Program-made: the position numbers and the translations under genes
In this document: positions 13,839 through 26,377 of the stretch, piece after piece
How positions within the stretch are numbered: position 1 is the first letter of the stretch
How the letters are laid out: each line of letters begins with the position of its first letter
Assembly: GCA_963402885.1 (NCBI GenBank)
Contig: OY727093.1
Location: 11,171,501 to 11,235,500, forward strand
Reading direction: 5' to 3'
DNA from: Antedon bifida
Lineage: Eukaryota > Echinodermata > Crinoidea > Comatulida > Antedonidae
DNA length: 64,000 bases
The notes under the pieces: model-generated
What the model was told of the DNA's origin: nothing
The model's database searches: none
Seen by the model: the letters and a program-made list of their open reading frames with translations, nothing else

Positions 13839-16196
13839 GTTATTAGTTGCTAATCAATTGCTTAAATATTTTTTTTGGTTTGGGTACTCTGTGCATTAAC
13901 ACTCATTTTTTTTATAGAATTGTTAAGAATTCGTACTGCCAATTTGTTCCCATGTTGGGTAGTTTGGGAAGAGGGGTGTGTTTATTTGAACCAGGTAACC
14001 ATAACAATATTTGACACTTAATGTTGTATTTCCACCAGATTGTCTGTATTGTATCTCCACATATGGCATTATGTGTCCATTATCAGGCAAATTCAGTAAT
14101 ACATTGTCACATATTACCACATATGGTGCCAGTATTATGTTAGGGTTAGATTAAAGTTATGGCCTATGATTCAGACATCACATGTTATACATATGTCACA
14201 TGTGACACTATTACATAATTTGCCTATGACTCGCGATACAGTACCAAGATTGGCTGGTGTTTAATGCATAGTATGGCCTGGTATATTCATACATATCAAA
14301 TATTTTCCTTTTTACTGCTATTCTATTAATTTTCTTAAGAAATTACAAATTGAATTACTTAAACTTATAGCTGGTGTTATACATCAATTAATAACTAAAA
14401 TTAGTGTTTTATTTGATCAAGTATGAAAGTGGACCAACAATTGAGATTGTTTATCCCAGAAGTAATTAAAACAATTCTGAAATATCTATCAATCAATCAA
14501 TCTTTTTATATTGAGAAATATAAAAGTTCTGTTAAAATTGTATGAGGATTATTGAAGACAAATATATTTTGATAAATGTATTCCAATTATGATACATTAA
14601 CTTAACAATTAGGTGTTATACATTTTATTTTACTTTAAACGAGCAAATTTTTTTTTATAAAATAAAATTTAAAAACTTAAAATTTAGATAATCTTGAAAT
14701 AATTCAAACCTTGGGTTAGGTTAGCTTAATTGTTTGTTTTTTGGCCATTAGTTGTTTTTTTACAATCGTATTAAAATTATATTAATATTTACTTGGAGTT
14801 GTTACAGTTCAATCACTGTATTGGACAGTTTTTAGGGAAAACATGTCAACTTTAATGTTGTTAATTAGTAGTATTTGATAATAATGAAAGAAGCATTAGA
14901 ACAATAAACGTGTGTCAGATAAATGTGAAAATTGCCTTAAATTTACAAATTATTCACTGCCTTGGTTGCTATTTAGCCAATTCAACACACTGTGCTGTAA
15001 TCACTACATTGTATAAATTGTTTAGTTGTTCCTTCAGTATTTTATGTGATATGTATTTTTTTTTAACTACAGAGAAAATGTCAAAGAATATTTTATATTG
15101 AACAATGATACCAGACCAAATTAAACATGAGACAAGCATTATGAGTAAAATGTTCAAATAACCAAGTTTAGGTTTAAGTAGGTATATCAATTCCATATAT
15201 ACAACATTCTGTAGTATTTTTTACTTGTGCTAATATGAATTGTCAACTTCTCTCATTTTAGTTGAATCATCATGTCACTTTAAACATATGTTCCTTTTCA
15301 AATGCTGAAAGTGACCAGTAAGCAATGCTCAAACTTATCTTTCATACACACACAGTGTAAAATTGATAAATATATTCTCAAATGCATACAGTAGAACTTC
15401 TGTTCATGACCCTACAAACTGTCCCCTTAATGGGGGTGTCCCCTGAATATGGGTTTGCTGTAGTGTTAAACCATGCATACCCCTCATTCATTTCATTATG
15501 TCCCCTGAATAGAGTTTTCCCAAAGGAGGGGTTCTTCTACTAGTTATACAACTATTTCGTTTTCTATAATTATATTCTTTGCTAGTAGTAAGGTATTATA
15601 CTGTAGAGTGCTGTTATATGTTTCTTCTCTTCTAGATCTGTTCTGTAGATTAAAACAAACTTGAATATAATGTCATTGTTATAAATGTGGTCATCGATGC
15701 ACTCAGAACTCGATTTCAAATGCCCACCAACATTTAGTTGAAATAAAAATTTAAAAAACAAGACAATTTTGTGATTTGTTTTATTGAATATCAATTTGTT
15801 CATAGCCAATTAGTAACTCTATCGGTAACCTGTCATATAAAATATTAGTTACAAATATTATTTGTCACCATATTGATTACAGTACTTCATTTCGATCAAT
15901 CTATCGAATCGATTGATTGATTGAGTTTAGAAATTCTCACGTCATAACTCCATCATTGTATTATTACTATAGAGAGCGCTGTGCATTCTTGATATAGGAG
16001 GAGCCAGTTGATCGCCACGACGCACAGCTTGGGAAAAGCCAGCACACACCACCATACCAATCCACCCAGCAGACCTAGAGGAGGATGCAGTTTGGGACCC
16101 TGGATTGATTGATCGCGTTGATTGATTGACTCTCTCGCTCGAGCCTAGCTAAAATATTTTTTTAGATAACAATTGAATCACAATTTTTAAGACACC
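13839..16196. other. intergenic region between STT3B and SHMT2
   Basis: AT-rich and without a supportable gene. It contains a GTCCCCTGAATA repeat at about 15385-15545 whose ends (AGTAGAACTTCT and TTCTTCTACTAG) are roughly inverted, suggesting a MITE. The last ~200 bases before 16197 are less AT-rich and must hold the SHMT2 5' UTR and promoter; no TATA box is apparent. Confidence 0.45.
15385..15545. repeat. GTCCCCTGAATA dispersed repeat with imperfect inverted ends
   Basis: Ends read AGTAGAACTTCTG on the left and, on the opposite strand, AGTAGAAGAACCCC on the right. The interior repeats GTCCCCTGAATA. Related fragments lie at about 12140 and 8545 in STT3B introns. Confidence 0.5.
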
Positions 16197-19100
16197 ATGT
16201 CTTTCCCTTCATTACGATTACTACGCACGGTAGGTTTTATGTCTGTTTTAATTTATAGTTATTGATATTTGTATGTTATTATTGAAATCCCAGGAGACCT
16301 CCCCATCATCATGGATGGTGGAATGTGGGAGCAAAAAGAAGGCTGTCACTGTCAGTCAGACCACATGTTTCTGTATCTGAATGTGTGTAACTAGGCCAAC
16401 TACTAGTCATACTGGTTTAAAAGCCATATCTCTGTAGGCTTATATTTATATATAAATGTCCACATCTGGAAATGATATGATTTCACAACTTTCCAAAAAT
16501 ATGAGTCTAGGCCTATCATAGATGCTTGCATGTACTGTATGCAGTAATATTAAAGCCCCCTTCCCTACGTTTTTTAGATCTAATTTAAGATCACAAACTA
16601 TATTTAATGTAAAAATAATACTATATGGTCCTATTGCGATAACTTTATTCGTCTTTAAACGGTTAAAAATGTGAAAAATAAGTCGATTCTAATAATTATA
16701 GCGGCCCGCTATAAATCCCAAAATGCATTGCGCGCGGATTGATATTTTTGTTTTTCACCTGTAATTCGCCCACTTTTCGATCGATCGTGAGGCCAAAACA
16801 AATGGAAGACTCCTAACTTTTCAGCGAAAATACCGGGTTTTCCCCAATTTGTATCAACGGAGTCTGGCAAAAATAGAAAGACAATTAATGCAGCAACTAT
16901 ACAACGTCAGGCTAGGTATAAAGCTAGCGTACGATGTTCGTACGTTACCGATGTTTACCAGCTAGGCCTACAAAACTAAGCCTAGCTAGGCTAGGCCTAA
17001 GACCGTCCACGAGAGGTCGATCGCCGCGAGCTACTTAGGTAGTGCATTGTTTCTCACTTTTTATCATAATTTACCATAAAACGTACATTTAAGACAAGGA
17101 ATGACATGGTTTAATGTTTTTAAAGTGATATATATGTATTATTTTCCAAAAAACGTCCAAAATTGCAGGGAAGGGGTCTTTAATATAAAAAAAATTATTG
17201 ATTGATATATAAATATTAAATATCATTATTAATTATTATTAATTACCCAATAAAGACATTTTTCACTTATGTATTATTTATTTTCCATTGTTATGTAGTC
17301 TTCTTGCCGAGGTATTTTTAATTCAGCTCTTCGTAGTTCTTCATCTGATGCTTGGACTTTACAAGAACCACTTACAGAAGATGATCCAGAAATTGCTGCA
17401 TTAATAAAAGAGGAAAAGAAGAGGCAAGTCCGTGGGCTGGAGCTTATTGCGTCTGAGGTATTATTCATTTATATCATTCATTTTATTCAAAAGAAATGAT
17501 GGAAAGTGCAGTTTTATATTTTGTTTTAAAATTGTAAACTTGATAGTTAAAAAGGAATTTCTAAACAAAAACATTTAAATTGATTAGAAAAGATAATAAT
17601 TTAGTGGTGGTACAGAATACATTGAATATGGTAATTTACATATTTGTGAAATAAAGTACAACCAGACCATACAGTTTGTATCGTATGGTTGTACTGTTTA
17701 TTGAAAATCTTAAATATTTGACTATCATAAAAAATAAAAATATGGGTCAGTTGGTTGTAGTTGTTTTCATGTTAATGATTCTAATTACATTATGTCATGC
17801 TTCAATTCTAGAACTTTTGCAGTCGGGCAGCAATTGAAGCAATGGGATCATGTCTAACCAATAAATATTCAGAAGGTTATCCAGGTCAAAGGTTAGTTTC
17901 ATGTCATTCTGCCTGAATATTATTTCCAGAGACTTAAGCTCTGTCTACACTATCAAACTAGTTTAACAAAAAAAGTGTGATGTGCCAAAATATCGTAGTG
18001 ATATGCCCAAATATGGTAGTGATATGACATCATCATGTCCATATATGGGCACATCACATTTTTTTGTTTTTTAAAAGTTTGATAGTGTAGACAGAGCTTT
18101 CCATTTGCCTCACACATGATTCAATGTTTTATTTAGATACTATGGAGGTACGTATGTCATTGACAAGATAGAATTACTATGTCAACAGAGAGCATTGGAT
18201 GCATTTGATTTGGACCCTGAGAAATGGGGAGTGAACGTGCAGCCATATTCTGGATCCCCTGCCAACTTTGCAGTCTATACTGGTCTATTAAAGCCTCATG
18301 AAAGAATAATGGGGTTAGACTTGCCCCATGGGGGACAGTAAGTTTTTTATATTTTAAATTCAATTTTACCATTGAACAACTCATTCTTAAAATATACGTT
18401 TCTTAGAATACATACAAAAATGCATTAAAAGGTCATCAAAAAATAATAATGTTTATTTTCTTCTTTTTAGTCTAACCCATGGGTTTATGACGGATACAAA
18501 ACGAATATCTGCCACATCTATTTACTTTGAATCCATGCCATATAGACTTGATGTAAGTAAATATAAAGACAAAAATAAGAGGAAGAAAAATATTGATGCA
18601 TGAATGGATTTAAAATTACCATAATTCAAAATACTAGTTTCCTTAAGGGTCACTGTTATAACATGGTTATGTTATGTTCTAATATGTGACTAACAATAAC
18701 ATGCATGTGATCCAATAATCCATGCAAAGTAATTCAAATGCTGTTGGTTATATTTGCATGACTAGACATTGCTTGGAGCAGCATTAAATTGAAGATATAA
18801 TTATTAATAAGCATAGTACAAAATCATCACAATAAATTTTAGCATAAATAAGAATAGCTTTGGGTATATTAATATTGATGGTTTTAAACATATGTTGTTG
18901 TTTTCCTTCAACCTCAACCTCAACAGCCTGCTAGTAAGATCCAATCAGTTAAAGTAATTTAACATAATGCCATACCTCTGCTTTTTAAACTATGTATATG
19001 AGGTTTTGGTAGTGGCATTGTTTTGAAAAATATGGATACTGTATTTTGATAGAGCTATGAATTCGAGTCCAGCACTTTGATATTGGTTAGCTAACCCACC

Positions 19101-22100
19101 TTCAATCCCCTTGAAGCTAAGGTGCCAGAAATGATATTGTTTGTCTTATCTCTTTCTTCACAGGAAACCACTGGATTAATTGACTATGACAAACTAGCAG
19201 AAACTGCCAATCTTTTCCGTCCAAAGCTTATCATTGCTGGATACAGTGCGTATCCAAGGTTACTAGATTATGCTAGATTTAGGAAAGTAAGTACAAATGC
19301 CATTTTAGAAGAGAAGATAACTGTCAAAATGGTAACTACACCTGTTACTGTACTGTACTACTTTAGCTAAATAAAATAATAGAGGTACTGTATTTAATAG
19401 CATCTCTCATTTCCAAAGGAACATGCATTATCTATATAATAAAAGAGAAGGTATTTGTTTGTTGCCATTGTACACATCCATACACAGGGGTATCAAAATG
19501 ACTGGAATTGTACAGTGTACTGGGAAAGTTTAAAATACATTTCAAAATTATCTTCCATCTTGAATCCAGAATGGCGTTCCAAATGTGAAAATAAACGTAA
19601 AAGTATGACATATATTAATAATTGTACTTAGCCATATTTAGTCAATGAGCTACTGTATTAGATACTATACATAATACTATAATGTACACTTAATCATATG
19701 CCATATGGGAGAAGTAGGCCATAAGTATTGTAATTGTAATATACTATTAATGCACTGTACTAAACTACTGTTGTTGCTATTATTGTTGTCTATCAGATCT
19801 GTGATGACCAAAAAGCAATATTACTATCAGACATGGCTCATATCAGTGGGTTAGTAGCTGCTAAAGTTCTTCCGACTCCATTTGAACATTCTGATGTTGT
19901 GACGACTACAACACACAAGAGTTTACGAGGCACTAGGTAGGTGTGGTCAGTCTGTTTAGAAAAGCTGTCTGTCTGTGGTTATGGTTTAATCATGGAGTAA
20001 TGGGGCTATGTGTTACATAGTCCATATGGCATTTCATTCCAAGGTTACAGCTGCTCAGCAGATTATCATGACTTAATATTAATAAAGGAAGTGAATTCCA
20101 CAGAGAAGCAATACCAAAGAAAATAGATTGAATTGTATGTATTCAAACTACATGAAATTATTTATATATTATATTCATTTTTGTAAATTTAACATGTTTG
20201 AGTGAAGTAAGTAAGTGGTCAGAAGGCGCAACCATAGCCACAATGTTGGCCACAATGTCTCAACTAGTAGAGTTCTGGTCGTATAAGGACTTAGAAACTG
20301 GTGGTCCAGTGTACAACACATCTATATTGTGTGTAATTTAAGAACCCAGTACATCTTTCAAAGGAGGTGGGAAGGTATACTGGTCCTCCTCAGCCCTTAT
20401 TGTGACCTTTAGGGCAGACAAAGTTGTCATGTGTCCACTGCATATGAATCTCTTGTGAACCAGTTTGAAAAGCGCTAACGTAAGCAATTATTATTTATGA
20501 AACAGGGCTGGTATGATCTTCTACCGTAGAGGTGTTAAAGGAATTAGCAAGAAAACAGGAAAAGAATTAAAGTATGATTTTGAGGATAAGATCAACTTTG
20601 CTGTGTTCCCCTCATTACAAGGTGGTCCACATAACCCCAACATTGCTGGCGTCGCTGTTGCATTAAAACAGGTAAGGTTTTTTTATATGACCTATCTGTA
20701 TATAATTCTTTACATCAAACCATTCATGAATACGTATGTGTGCGACATTTCGACTTGTTTCCAACAAGTCTTCATCAAGCAATGACTAGATGTTAATTCT
20801 GAAGATGACATTTTGATGTATTTTATATTAGAATACAAACGTGTTTATACAAAACCTTTTGCTTTTTCTCTTCACTTTTTATATACATTTTTTTCATTTC
20901 TTTTGTATAGGCCTCCAGTGAAAAGTTTGTTGACTATCAGAAGCAAGTCTTAAAGAATGCAAATGCCATGGCTGAGGAACTTATAGCATTAGGCTATACT
21001 CTTGTATCAGGTAAAAAATAAACAATAAATGGAATTGATATGGGGTAAATGTAAGGGAATCGTACTAGCATGTAAAAGGCATACATAAGTTGAGACCTGT
21101 CTGTGCCATATTGCTTGTATCCTTAGGCAAGATGCTTTACAGCATTGTCCTTCGGTTAGTAGGTAAATCCATTGGTTCAATACAATGTGCATGTGAACGA
21201 TAAAAGAGGAACTTAATATACTATTTGAAACGAGTAGGAGATCATCTCTTCTTGTGCTGCTCATGATAAGTTCTGGAAGAGAGCTTAAAACAAATTCCTC
21301 TTGGCTGAGGAGGAATAAATATACAGTCCCATTTACAGTAGTCCTCCAGTCTCTATACAGACTGTAGGCCCTACCTTGTAGTTCCAGAACCTGTCTAACC
21401 TGTGATCATTACATTTTTAGGTGGTACTGAAAACCATCTTGCGCTGTTGGATCTACGACCTAAAGGAGTCGATGGTGCTAGAGCTGAAAAGGTCTTAGAG
21501 CTTGCTTCAATCACTGTCAACAAGAATACCTGTCCAGGTGATAAGAGTGCTCTGGTACCTGGTGGGCTAAGGCTTGGTAAGTTTACTGAAACCTTTTTGA
21601 TGGCTACTAATTTACTAGTTTAATCTGGCATTTAAGGGTTGACTACATTAAGATGTCACCTAGTGGTGGCTGGAGTGGGGGTGGGGGCGGAGGAGGTGGT
21701 TTGTGTGTGTGTGTATTGGTTTTGTGAGTTTTATACTGCAACCTTTGGGAGAACAGTCTTATAGTGAAGAGGTCACCAAGTATAAAAAAAAAATAAGTAA
21801 ATAAATATAATATATTCCTATTCTCCTCAGTCCATGATAAGGTTGTACGTAACATTGTGAACTGAAACTTGTAGGTTATACACATTTTTAAAACAGTAAA
21901 CATTTAACATTCTAAAATTTACAAAATATTGTTTTTTAGGAGCACCAGCGCTTACTTCAAGGAATTTCAAAGACAACGATTTCCGAGAAGTTGCCAAATT
22001 TCTTGATCGTGGTTGTCAAATAACCGTTGATGCAAAGGCACAAGCAGGTAGGCTTTTAATAAAATTAGTAGATTTCTAATTTGAAATTGCACACACAATA

Positions 22101-22688
22101 GCGAGAAATGGTGAACAGATGTCTACAATCGAGTTGGGTTCGAAATCAGTTTGGTGCAATAATTTCCCTATGCGCATACACAGCTTAATGTTTACAGTAT
22201 GTTGTTAATGTTAATAATTCCTGACATGTCTTGGCAGTTTCCATTTCCCTCTATTCGAGGCAATGTTATTATGATAATGATCATTTTTGTATTTGTAAAG
22301 CTCTGTCTACACTATCAAACTTTATGTGACAAAACAATGTGATGTGCTCATATATAAACACGATGATGTCATATCACTACCATATTTGGCCACATCAAAC
22401 TTTTTTTGTCTAGTTTGATAGTGTAGACAGAGCTTAAAGTCCACTTACTATTTAAATGAATGAATTTGATTAAAAAAATGATCGTCATATACCTGTACAA
22501 TGAATGAGAAAATGGTACTTATTCTTTTTAATATCTGATTCAATATTCTTCTTTTAGGAAAAACTCTTGCTGAATTCATCAAATTTGTCCAGACTGATGA
22601 AAAAATAAAATCAAGAATATCGGAGCTGCGAAAAGAAGTAGAAGAATATGCCAGTACATTTCCAATGCCCGGATTTGATGATCATTAA
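16197..22688 (+). CDS. SHMT2: SHMT2, mitochondrial serine hydroxymethyltransferase
   Basis: PLP enzyme converting serine and tetrahydrofolate to glycine and 5,10-methylene-THF. Exons, joined in frame to 492 aa: 16197-16229, 17299-17457, 17812-17891, 18137-18337, 18471-18552, 19164-19286, 19797-19936, 20506-20671, 20911-21010, 21421-21576, 21940-22047, 22558-22688. Visible motifs are [50 protein letters not shown], the PLP-lysine block [10 protein letters not shown] (Lys about 267), [22 protein letters not shown] and PGGLRLG, with the C-terminus FPMPGFDDH. Mitochondrial targeting is inferred from the N-terminus: [16 protein letters not shown] is rich in Ser/Arg/Leu and has no acidic residues before the conserved core near residue 35. 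The tiny first exon encodes only 11 residues, as is common for transit-peptide exons. No broken codons are seen. A single gene may also make a cytosolic form from a later Met, which I cannot judge. Confidence 0.96.
16554..17179. mobile_element. MITE with TTAA target duplication in SHMT2 intron 1
   Basis: Flanked by TTAA on both sides (16550-16553 and 17180-17183). Terminal inverted repeats are AGCCCCCTTCCCT and, from the other end, AGACCCCTTCCCT (12 of 13 match). The 626-base body has no ORF. It includes a CTAGGCC-rich part and a block CGCGAGCTACTTAGGTAGTG that recurs at 32060-32160. TTAA duplication is typical of piggyBac and Kolobok transposases. Confidence 0.8.
17936..18099. mobile_element. 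short MITE, AAGCTCTGTCTACACT family (copy B, best preserved)
   Basis: In SHMT2 intron 3. Perfect inverted ends: AAGCTCTGTCTACACTATCA on the left and the exact reverse complement on the right, about 24 bases each. The interior has repeated short phrases (CAAATATGGTAGTGATATG, GGGCACATCACA). With copies at 3995, 10529 and 22298 it defines a family of about 140-165 bases. Confidence 0.88.
20250..20470 (+). repeat. SINE-body fragment shared with 59000-59270
   Basis: In SHMT2 intron 7. Shares the order GTTCTGGT, ATAAGGAC, GGTCCAGTGTAC, TGTGTG, AAGAACCCAGT and GTGAACC/GTGAACTGGTT with the better element at 59000-59270. A tRNA-like head is not visible here. Confidence 0.5.
21660..21715. repeat. G-rich and GT simple repeat
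   Basis: A GGGGGTGGGGGCGGAGG-type run followed by (GT)n in SHMT2 intron 10. An antisense proline-rich frame through it is only a by-product of the repeat. Confidence 0.8.
22298..22435. mobile_element. short MITE, AAGCTCTGTCTACACT family (copy C)
   Basis: In SHMT2 intron 11. Both inverted ends are intact (AAGCTCTGTCTACACTATCA and its reverse complement). At 138 bases it is shorter than copy B. Confidence 0.85.
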
Positions 22689-25313
22689 TGAAAGACTGAT
22701 TCTATAAACGCGTTTTATTTTAGCAGGTTAAACTGATCTCACCTTATTGTTTAAAGAAGTTTGTGGGAATTTAATAATTATTTACCAATAATGTGTAGAG
22801 TTTATATTAGTATTTACAGTGTATTGATATTATTATCCACAATTGTACAGAAATTCCATTTTTGCCGTGACCAAACAAAATTATTAAATATAATTTTTGA
22901 GAAGTAATGCTTATATAAATTGAAATAATTGCATTAAACAATATTCAGCATGTCAAAAAGACTTTTTTATACTTTTGCATTACTGTTTCATTTCTCAATG
23001 GTCCATTAGTAAACTTTCTGTCCTTTTCTGCAAAGATGTTTCTCAAAACTTCTACCATGAAAAAATATATAATGTACACCATCAGATGTGTTTATACCAT
23101 ACTAAGATATGGTACTATTATGATTTTGTTATTATTATTTTTATTAAGATACTGGTATTTATAATTTAATATTCCATCAACTTAGCAATAGCGATATTTT
23201 GTGTGACAGTTTTGAAATAATAAAAGATTATACAGTAGTTTTTTAGTATTTTTTATATTTTTTAAGCTACATCCACACTTTCACACGTTTCGATTCATGG
23301 AACGGAGATTGCACCGTGTTAAATAATGGAAAATCATATATTTTTTAATTGAATATACACTTTTTTTATTCGTTTGGTTTTGTATAAAATGTTTTTACTA
23401 CATAAAAACTCACGATAGCGAAATCTAATTTGGCGTTCGCGAAATAATGGTTTGTAAACAAAAATTATATGTTCGCGCGACTCGGGGGGAGCCGCGTCTG
23501 CTAACACTGAGGGCGCTTGACTTTTTCTAATATCTTAACACTAGTTGAAACAGCTGTACCAAGTCACTATCTATGCAAGGCAATCTGACAACAAGATGAT
23601 GCTCATTCGGTAGATCAAATGGTTCATTAGCCGTTGACCCGAACTGTCTATTCGGCAGTTTTTTAAAACGAACAATTCAATATCTAAATAGCATTAAACA
23701 TGTATTTGATAACATTTTTATTTTACCGGCTGTCCGATCCGAGCTTAGATTAATTAATTTATCGACACCCCGGCGTATGCGGCGCCCTACCTATAAATAT
23801 TTCGGACTTTTAAAAGTACCTAAAAATATCATAATAAACACCATAACATAGCCTAAAATTGGATGGTCACAGTCAATCATTAAGGTCAAAAGACTGTTAC
23901 GAGTTTCTATCTTGGCAAGGTGAGCTCAGCGTCCTGTTGTTAGATTGCCTTTGTTTATGCATAATCAAGAAAGCTAGTTAATCCGCATTTGACGGATAAC
24001 TCCTTTTTATTGTATGAAATCATCTTTTTTTCTGTGATTCTTTATTCTGTCATTTTTGTGTCTCGCGTATTATATCTATAAAATGTGGAATCAGAAGATT
24101 TCGTAACTTTGTCAACATAATCAACATTTACATGAAGTATTCTGAAAATTTTCCTATTAAAAAGTGGGCGCGACCATTGTCAACTTGTTCAGTATGGTTA
24201 CTACATGTACGTTCATAAAATATAAATCTTTATATTTTTATGCAATATATTTTTTTGGTTTGCTTTGGAATATTTTAAATCAATAAAAATTAAGTAATTA
24301 TGAAAAAAAATAATGCACTAATAATAGTATACAATACTAAAAGTCAGGTAGAAATCGAAATGTAATTATGTAGAAAGGTATTGTTAAGCATAAAAGAACA
24401 TCGTTAAGTGCACTGATGTTTTATACATTAGCAGACATTACCACATACAATGTTCACTTGAATACAAATTAATGTTGTTAAAATTAACATTTTACATAGT
24501 TACAATTTAGAGAGTCCAGACAAGTCTTAGTGGTTTAAAAAAAGTCATTTATTTTTTCACACAAACAAAATAATCGTACCAATAAAATAACGTTACTGAA
24601 CAAATATTATACAAATAATGAATGTTTATGATTTGTGTGGTATGCCTACAAATACGTTCACGAAGTGAAAGGTGGAGGGTTATATTTTCACGAGGCCAAA
24701 CCATTCGAAAAAGGAAGCGCTCAAGTTTTGGACGCAGAGGGCGCATGCAAAGCAGGTTGATCGAACAACAGCCTAAATTAAAGTTGGCGTATGTTGTTGC
24801 TCATCGGACACGTTCATATACAATATCGTGATTTAATTACCATGATATATTACCATGATAAGTTTAGCACGATGAAGAGAAATCGTCAAATACATTAATT
24901 ATTCACGTTAAACTAAGTTCATCATGTTAGTGTGTTCCACTAGATCACGTTAAGGTGGTTAAGATGATCACGTTATTTAATAGGCCTAATAATGATCAAG
25001 TTAATCATGTTTCTCTAGTGTGTTCCACTAGATCACGTTAAGGTAGTTAAGCTGATCATGTTATTTAATAAGTTTAGGTTCACATCCATTGTATGATCAG
25101 TGGAATCATGACTGACGGTGAATCTGAATTGAACTGCTTAGCAAAATGAACAGAAGAAAAAGTAATGATTGTCTGAAACTTTCATTCTAAGCATTTTATA
25201 ACATATTTAAAAATGAATGTATAAATAGTCCAAGTCGACTAAATAAAAATCAGCAATACCCCTATAATTATAAGATAAAATGATTTCCAGGTTAAAAAAT
25301 CGTGAAATACATT
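22689..25313. other. intergenic region between SHMT2 and the GPCR
   Basis: Contains the SHMT2 3' UTR, then repeat-like DNA. A stretch at 23260-23530 has CpG-bearing segments (GCGCGACTC, GAGGGCGCTTG). A block near 24060-24110 (AAAATGTGGAATCAGAA) resembles 28140-28175. No gene can be supported; the short minus-strand frame at 24549-24746 is not recognisable. Confidence 0.4.
24931..25075. repeat. 88-base direct duplication
   Basis: TGTGTTCCACTAGATCACGT starts at 24931 and again at 25019, followed in both by TAAGGT.GTTAAG.TGATCA and GTTATTTAATA. That gives about 1.6 units with period 88. The unit is rich in TGATCA/GATCACGTT half-palindromes. Confidence 0.75.
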
Positions 25314-26372
25314 TCATTTTCTACGACATTTTCCGAAACAGAGGTCAACGAATGCTTTTCGAAAACTTTCATTCACTACATTATATATCAAAGGATTTAC
25401 AGATGAGTTTATATAAGTTGCAAAATGACAAATGGTTGACAACCAAAATACATCTGTTTCATGAATATTAAACTCATTAAACAAGTATAATGTTGCAAAT
25501 ACGTAAAACGGTGTCATACATAACACAAAAACCGTGACTGTTACAAATGCTGTACAGAATATTTTACGCTCAGATCTTGAACGTGGGTCGGTCTTGCCTG
25601 AAGTTGGTACACTATCGCTGGATGTTCGTAAAGAATATAGCATAAGCGAATATAAAACTAAAATATTCACAATCAGTAGTATAGTGACTGCAAATTGCAG
25701 CGTCCACAACATTGCAAATCGGTTTTCGTAGCTTTCCTTAATAATACATATGTTTGTACTATTTGAGACGTCTTTATACATATCAGGCCAAGGAAAATTG
25801 ACGGTTGCTCCGTACCTATGTACAGATATTAGTATATTTACCAACAAACTGAAAATCCATATAACTGCACATACTTTTACAGATCTTGAAAGAGTACCAA
25901 ATCCACTTCTTTGAAACAAATAAGGTCTACAAACTGCCATATAACGTTCAACAGAAAGCCAGAAAATCGTTAACATAGCTACATGCCCTGCAATCCAAGA
26001 GCCATAACATACCAGTCCACACAACCAACTCCATTCTTCATCAGTAGCATTATGTACAAGAATTATAGATTCTTCACTTTTCCTTAATTCAACGGGCGAC
26101 ACAATTAGGAATAACATATCAGCTATTGCCAAATTGGCTAGATACACGTACACTGATTTGCGCAGTTTACTTACTATAACGATAAATGTCATTATGTTGC
26201 CGATAATACCGATAGCGACGACAACATTAATCACATACCTAAGCACCATCTCCTCAAAATCTCTCTGCAGGAACATATATATAAAACCATCATATTTACT
26301 CGTGTTAAACGTTGAAGTCCCGTTATCAAACACCGGTTCACCATGTGCTGTATTGTCGTCTGAAATTGACAT
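25314..26372 (-). CDS. class A (rhodopsin-like) peptide GPCR, intronless
   Basis: A 352-residue single-exon receptor in the plasma membrane. The extracellular N-terminus has N-glycosylation sites at N17 and N23. Seven hydrophobic segments carry class A landmarks: G58-N59 in TM1, LAxxD with D85 in TM2, C118 before TM3 (partner Cys in the second loop, TNICIIK), E142-R143-Y144 at the end of TM3, FVLCMTP in TM6 (a variant of the usual CWxP), NPLIY in TM7 and a basic, cysteine-containing tail (CFGKCRRK). The overall pattern suits neuropeptide receptors (FMRFamide, TRH, neuromedin-U-like groups), but I cannot name the ligand. The ATG has A at -3. Its start lies 5 nt after the stop of the RAMP-like reading frame on the same strand. 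Intronless peptide GPCRs are often lineage-expanded in echinoderms. Confidence 0.9.
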   Translation of the reverse strand: MSISDDNTAHGEPVFDNGTSTFNTSKYDGFIYMFLQRDFEEMVLRYVINVVVAIGIIGNIMTFIVIVSKLRKSVYVYLANLAIADMLFLIVSPVELRKSEESIILVHNATDEEWSWLCGLVCYGSWIAGHVAMLTIFWLSVERYMAVCRPYLFQRSGFGTLSRSVKVCAVIWIFSLLVNILISVHRYGATVNFPWPDMYKDVSNSTNICIIKESYENRFAMLWTLQFAVTILLIVNILVLYSLMLYSLRTSSDSVPTSGKTDPRSRSERKIFCTAFVTVTVFVLCMTPFYVFATLYLFNEFNIHETDVFWLSTICHFATYINSSVNPLIYNVVNESFRKAFVDLCFGKCRRK

Positions 26373-26377
26373 TGTTA

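Noticed and set aside
21643..21903. Minus-strand frame with a run of prolines
   Set aside because: It is the complement of a G-rich/GT simple repeat in SHMT2 intron 10.
24549..24746. Minus-strand frame with arginine-rich start, possible exon
   Set aside because: No domain, no splice partners and overlapping repeat-like DNA.
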